Shown: positions 60,711 through 64,000 of the stretch, in pieces | Position numbering within the stretch: position 1 is the first letter of the stretch | Layout of the letters: every line of letters begins with the position of its first letter | Assembly (NCBI GenBank): GCA_051814705.1 | Contig: JBPWQW010000002.1 | Coordinates: forward strand, 310,001 to 374,000 | Length of the DNA stretch: 64,000 nucleotides | Direction: 5' to 3' | Source: Geojedonia sp051814705 | Lineage (GTDB): Bacteria; Bacteroidota; Bacteroidia; Flavobacteriales; Flavobacteriaceae | Position numbers and translations under genes: made by a program | Notes under the pieces: generated by a model | What the model was told of the DNA's origin: nothing | What the model saw: only the letters and a program-made list of their open reading frames with translations | Databases searched by the model: none

Positions 60711-61250
60711 ATGAGTCAGAAAGTTTTACTTAATTCCAAAGAGGTAAACATCATTCTTCACCGATTGGCTTGTCAACTTATTGAAAATCACAATACATTT
60801 GAAAACACCGTTTTAATTGGGATTCAACCACGCGGAAAATATTTGGCAATCAGGTTGGCGCAAATGCTGAAAGAGAACTATAAAATTAAAAACCTGAAAT
60901 TAGGTCTACTTGATATTACTTTTTTTAGGGATGATTTTAGAAGAAGTGAGAAACCTTTGGAGGCCAATACTACAGTCATTGATTTTATGGTAGAAGACAA
61001 AAATGTAGTGTTTATTGACGACGTTTTGTTTACGGGTCGTAGTATTCGAGCTGCTTTAACTGCCATTCAATCGTTTGGAAGACCAAAAGATATTGAACTG
61101 TTAACCTTAATTGACCGACGTTTTAGTAGACATTTGCCAATCCAACCTAATTATAGAGGTCGTCAAGTAGACACCATAAACAAAGAAAAAGTTATTGTAA
61201 AATGGAAGGAAAATGGAGGAGAAGATGCAGTTTATCTTATAAATAGTTAA
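60711..61250 (+). CDS. pyrR: bifunctional pyr operon regulator/uracil phosphoribosyltransferase PyrR
   Basis: A 179-residue protein. The PRPP-binding loop VVFIDDVLFTGRSIRAAL is the PyrR form; ILIGIQPRG-like VLIGIQPRGKYLA and LGLLDITFFRDDF are also typical. In Gram-positive bacteria it binds pyr mRNA with UMP to attenuate transcription, and has weak uracil phosphoribosyltransferase activity. The start is the ATG at 60711: a TTG at 60681 would place the N-terminus inside the promoter element. 3 bp before pyrB. Confidence 0.92.
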   Translation: MSQKVLLNSKEVNIILHRLACQLIENHNTFENTVLIGIQPRGKYLAIRLAQMLKENYKIKNLKLGLLDITFFRDDFRRSEKPLEANTTVIDFMVEDKNVVFIDDVLFTGRSIRAALTAIQSFGRPKDIELLTLIDRRFSRHLPIQPNYRGRQVDTINKEKVIVKWKENGGEDAVYLINS

Positions 61251-61253
61251 TCT

Positions 61254-62183
61254 ATGAGCGAATTAAGTGTGAATCACTTACTTGGAATTAAATATCTTAA
61301 TAAACAAGATATTCAGTTAATCTTTGAAACAGCAGATCACTTTAAAGAAGTTATCAATAGACCCATTAAAAAAGTTCCATCCCTTCGTGATATTACCATT
61401 GCCAATTTATTTTTTGAAAACTCCACTCGAACTAAATTATCTTTTGAATTGGCCGAAAAACGATTATCGGCTGATGTTATTAATTTTTCGGCTTCGCAAT
61501 CTTCAGTAAAAAAAGGAGAAACCCTTATTGACACCGTAAACAATATCCTATCCATGAAAGTGGATATGGTAGTGTTAAGACACCCAAATGCAGGAGCTAG
61601 TATGTTTTTGTCACAACATGTCAACGCCAGTATCATCAATGCAGGAGACGGTGCTCACGAGCATCCTACACAGGCCTTACTCGATTCCTATTCCATTAGA
61701 GAACGATTGGGCAGTGTAAAAGGAAAAAATGTAGTGATTGTTGGCGATATTTTACACAGTAGAGTAGCACTATCAAACATCTTTGCTTTGCAACTTCAAG
61801 GGGCGAATATCATGGTTTGTGGACCTAAAACACTGATCCCAAAATATATTGATAAACTTGGGGTGAAAGTCGAAACCAATTTGAGAAAAGCATTACAATG
61901 GTGTGATGTGGCAAATATGTTGCGAATTCAAAATGAACGGATGGAAATCAATTACTTTCCGTCAACTAGAGAATATACACAGCAGTATGGCGTCAATAGA
62001 GCCCTGTTAGATTCTTTAAACAAAGAAGTAATCATCATGCACCCCGGTCCCATCAATCGTGGAGTAGAAATCACTAGTGATGTTGCCGATTCTAAACAAG
62101 CCATTATTTTGGATCAAGTTCAAAATGGAGTTGCCATCCGGATGGCTGTTATTTATTTGTTAGCGTCTAAAATTAAACACTAA
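61254..62183 (+). CDS. pyrB: aspartate carbamoyltransferase catalytic subunit
   Basis: A 309-residue enzyme. Carbamoyl-phosphate binding motif FFENSTRTKLSFE, the H-P-T-Q motif in EHPTQALLD, and the C-terminal HPGPINRGVEI that binds aspartate. It makes carbamoyl aspartate in pyrimidine synthesis. Coupled to pyrR (3 bp). No pyrI regulatory subunit gene lies in the window. Confidence 0.95.
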   Translation: MSELSVNHLLGIKYLNKQDIQLIFETADHFKEVINRPIKKVPSLRDITIANLFFENSTRTKLSFELAEKRLSADVINFSASQSSVKKGETLIDTVNNILSMKVDMVVLRHPNAGASMFLSQHVNASIINAGDGAHEHPTQALLDSYSIRERLGSVKGKNVVIVGDILHSRVALSNIFALQLQGANIMVCGPKTLIPKYIDKLGVKVETNLRKALQWCDVANMLRIQNERMEINYFPSTREYTQQYGVNRALLDSLNKEVIIMHPGPINRGVEITSDVADSKQAIILDQVQNGVAIRMAVIYLLASKIKH

Positions 62184-62187
62184 TACT

Positions 62188-62520
62188 ATGAATTTTTATA
62201 CTGAAGGATCCACTACTGTTATTACTCAAGAAAAAACTTCTGTTATTGAGTTGATTAAAAAATTTGAGGTTTTATACGAACGGTATAAAAATGATAATAT
62301 CATTGTTAACCTTACAAGTTTAAATGGGATTCCATTAGAACATATTGTTGAATTTCTTCAGGTTTCCAATACACATCGCAAAGCAAAACATTCATTTGTT
62401 ATTGTAACGGATGCCGTAGATTTAAATGAAATACCAGACGAACTTGTCGTTGTGCCTACTCTAAAAGAAGCGTATGATATTATTGAAATGGATGAAATTG
62501 AGCGTGATCTAGGCTTCTAA
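62188..62520 (+). CDS. small conserved protein between pyrB and rnz (STAS-like fold, often mislabelled ribonuclease Z)
   Basis: A 110-residue soluble protein with alternating beta strands and helices: NIIVNLTSLNGIP, a central helix and SFVIVTDAVDLNEIPDELVVVPTLKEAYDIIEMDEIERDLGF. It has no metallo-beta-lactamase motif, so it is not a ribonuclease even if so named by transfer from the next gene. The fold is STAS-like by inspection; function unknown. Starts 4 bp after pyrB and is followed by a 78-bp gap before rnz. Confidence 0.75.
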   Translation: MNFYTEGSTTVITQEKTSVIELIKKFEVLYERYKNDNIIVNLTSLNGIPLEHIVEFLQVSNTHRKAKHSFVIVTDAVDLNEIPDELVVVPTLKEAYDIIEMDEIERDLGF

Positions 62521-62598
62521 AATATATTTTGGGCTTGTTGTCTAGCTGAAATTGGTTTCAAATTAGCGATTTAACATCAATCAAATTAACTGTAATTA

Positions 62599-63504
62599 AT
62601 GAAATTAACCATTTTAGGTTGTTATAGTGCCACACCCCGTATCAATACCAATCCCACTTCGCAAGTTTTAGAGATAAAAAATCATGTATTCTTAATTGAT
62701 TGTGGTGAAGGTACTCAAGTTGAATTACGCCGACATAAAATAAAGTTTGTAAGAATTAAGCATATTTTTATATCACATTTACATGGCGACCATTATTTTG
62801 GATTGGCTGGACTTATTTCAACTTTTAGATTGTTAACCAGAGAAGCCGAGCTTCATATTTATGGGCCTAAAGGGTTGAAAGCAGTCATAACACTTCAAAT
62901 GAAACTAGCAGATTCATGGACCAATTACCAGTTAATTTTTCATGAACTGAATTCAAATACTTCAGAACTCATTTACGAAGATGAAAAAGTTAGTGTTTAT
63001 ACCATCCCTTTAGACCATCGTGTGTACACCAATGGATTTTTATTTAAAGAAAAGGAGGGAGAGCGCAAGCTAGATATGAACGCAGTTCAAAACAATAATA
63101 TTGATGTGTCCTATTACCGAAAACTCAAACAAGGCTTTGATGTTGAAAATAAAGAAGGAAATCTCATTAAAAACGAAAAGGTTACCATAACGGGGTTAAA
63201 GCCTAAAAGCTACGCGTTTTGTAGTGATACGGCCTATAATGAGGCTATTATACCACTAATTAAAGATGTGGACGTACTGTACCATGAATCAACATTTTTA
63301 GATAAAAATAAAAAATTAGCGCTCCCCACTAAACACAGCACCGCTAAACAAGCCGCAGAAATTGCTAATCAAGCTCAGGTAGGAACATTGATTTTAGGGC
63401 ATTATTCCACCCGATATAATGATTTGGAAGCGTTTAGAACGGAAGCACAAACTATTTTTCAGTCTGTTGAATTGGCTGAAGACGGAAGAACATTTGAGTT
63501 TTGA
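62599..63504 (+). CDS. rnz: ribonuclease Z
   Basis: A 301-residue metallo-beta-lactamase fold enzyme. The zinc motif is H-x-H-x-D-H in FISHLHGDHYFGL, with the further ligands in PLDHRVYTNGF, SDTAYNE, and TILGHYSTRY-like LILGHYSTRY. The exosite insert is present (about residues 150-190). It matures the 3' ends of tRNA. The end overlaps the convergent gene by 46 bp. Confidence 0.95.
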   Translation: MKLTILGCYSATPRINTNPTSQVLEIKNHVFLIDCGEGTQVELRRHKIKFVRIKHIFISHLHGDHYFGLAGLISTFRLLTREAELHIYGPKGLKAVITLQMKLADSWTNYQLIFHELNSNTSELIYEDEKVSVYTIPLDHRVYTNGFLFKEKEGERKLDMNAVQNNNIDVSYYRKLKQGFDVENKEGNLIKNEKVTITGLKPKSYAFCSDTAYNEAIIPLIKDVDVLYHESTFLDKNKKLALPTKHSTAKQAAEIANQAQVGTLILGHYSTRYNDLEAFRTEAQTIFQSVELAEDGRTFEF

Positions 63505-63914
63505 CTAAATTCTCTTTGATTTTTGATCCATTCAAAGGCTTCATCTAAATTGACGCAACGCTTTAAGTTTTTATTAGTGAAAAGTTTTTCAATGGATACG
63601 TTATTATACCCAATGTCACTATAATAAACAATAGCACTCGCTTCGAAAAAGCCATATTTATTTTCAATAATGCTCCAGGATTGTGGCTCCATTGAATAGG
63701 AATTTACTCGGTTAGAAATGTATTTCAATTTAACATTAGACCCGTAATATGTAAGTAATTCTTGGGCTACAAGTTCAATTTTTTCCCAGGAAAAATGAAC
63801 TCCTTCATTTAATTCTGAAATAAGAAAATGGTTGCATAAATAAAAATTCCCAAATGGGAATACTATTTTTTTATGATCATACTCATAGAAATATTTAGAG
63901 TCTTCAAATTTCAT
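63459..63914 (-). CDS. conserved flavobacterial protein of unknown function (SpoIIAA/STAS-like?)
   Basis: A 151-residue soluble protein. It has a beta-alpha pattern: VFPFGNFYLCNHFLISELNEGVHFSWEKIELVAQELL, then KLKYISNRVNSYSMEPQSW and SAIVYYSDIGYNNVSIEKLF. The segment FISNR-like YISNRVNSYSM and the order of strands and helices resemble SpoIIAA/STAS-type proteins. I do not recognise a named family with confidence. It overlaps rnz tail to tail by 46 bp. Putative promoter TAGTTTTG at 63934-63941. Confidence 0.75.
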   Translation of the reverse strand: MKFEDSKYFYEYDHKKIVFPFGNFYLCNHFLISELNEGVHFSWEKIELVAQELLTYYGSNVKLKYISNRVNSYSMEPQSWSIIENKYGFFEASAIVYYSDIGYNNVSIEKLFTNKNLKRCVNLDEAFEWIKNQREFSQNSNVLPSSANSTD

Positions 63915-63933
63915 GGTTTTTTTTTTGAAGCTG

Positions 63934-63941
63934 CAAAACTA
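63934..63941 (-). promoter_or_regulatory. putative -7 promoter element (TAGTTTTG) for the small convergent gene
   Basis: An exact TAnnTTTG on the reverse strand, 20 bp before the ATG at 63914. Confidence 0.45.
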
Positions 63942-63965
63942 TAAAGTTTTGTAAATATAGTGTAG

Positions 63966-63989
63966 TTAACAAAATTAAAATTTTGTTAA
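63966..63989. promoter_or_regulatory. perfect inverted repeat at the right edge
   Basis: TTAACAAAATT (63966-63976), AA, AATTTTGTTAA (63979-63989): perfect 11-bp arms. It lies upstream of the reverse-strand gene and possibly of a gene beyond the window. Confidence 0.45.
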
Positions 63990-64000
63990 TTTGTATACCA

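Noticed and set aside
1..64000. Phage-defence island, secretion effector locus or biosynthetic cluster
   Set aside because: No toxin-antitoxin, restriction, CRISPR-Cas, CBASS, retron or polyketide/peptide synthetase genes were seen; the genes are mainly core and metabolic.

Overview
The window comes from the chromosome of a member of the Bacteroidota, almost certainly a Flavobacteriaceae-type marine or soil bacterium. The reasons are low GC content, coding on both strands in short operons, promoters of the Bacteroidota form TAnnTTTG with almost no Shine-Dalgarno sequences, PorQ and two or three proteins with type IX secretion (T9SS) C-terminal signals, a TonB-dependent receptor with a carboxypeptidase-regulatory-like domain, DUF4294/DUF6048/DUF6452 proteins, and the lon-porQ-cmk-rpsA and zapA-6S RNA-rny gene orders. 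I see no insertion sequence, prophage, integrase island, CRISPR array, tRNA or rRNA. The window is mainly core genome.

Layout. 1-6.1 kb (minus): the N-terminal 834 codons of a nucleotide-transporter-like protein with HEAT repeats (cut by the left edge), a class A beta-lactamase-like serine hydrolase, and an M42 peptidase-NUDIX-PrsW operon. 6.2-10.3 kb: DUF4294-TrhA, a ZIP transporter with a methyltransferase, and an RlmL-like rRNA methyltransferase. 10.4-15.4 kb (minus): a GNAT-nitrilase fusion, a DinB protein and rlmD-DUF6452-DUF6048. 15.5-20.4 kb: an ECF sigma factor with a small membrane partner, rocD, a CD225/DUF2752 pair, an Smr protein and a calcium-repeat lipoprotein. 20.5-29.2 kb: a cysteine desulfurase, secreted proteins, and an M23 peptidase-TonB receptor-S10 peptidase operon. 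29.3-36.7 kb: zapB-like-zapA-6S RNA-rny, xerD, an outer-membrane barrel protein, aroQ, lpdA, DUF1572 and msrB.

36.8-47.4 kb holds the most coherent metabolic unit: glgM-glgC-glgE-maltokinase-glgB plus a GH31 alpha-glucosidase. This is a full route from glucose-1-phosphate through ADP-glucose and maltose-1-phosphate to branched alpha-glucan (the GlgE pathway best known from actinobacteria), without a trehalose synthase in the window. 47.5-52.8 kb: an M48 peptidase, an Atg22-like MFS protein and a sigma-(anti-sigma)-beta-helix adhesin cluster. 53.0-59.5 kb: lon-porQ-cmk-rpsA. 59.8-63.9 kb: a T9SS cargo protein, pyrR-pyrB-(STAS-like)-rnz and a convergent small gene.

I did not find a clearly undescribed multi-gene system. 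The best candidates for new biology are non-coding: a possibly pseudoknotted rpsA leader, a stem-loop leader before the cysteine desulfurase, an exact two-turn tandem repeat before the CD225 gene, perfect inverted repeats before the OmpW-like gene, the ECF sigma gene and at the right edge, and the structured 6S-like RNA between zapA and rny.
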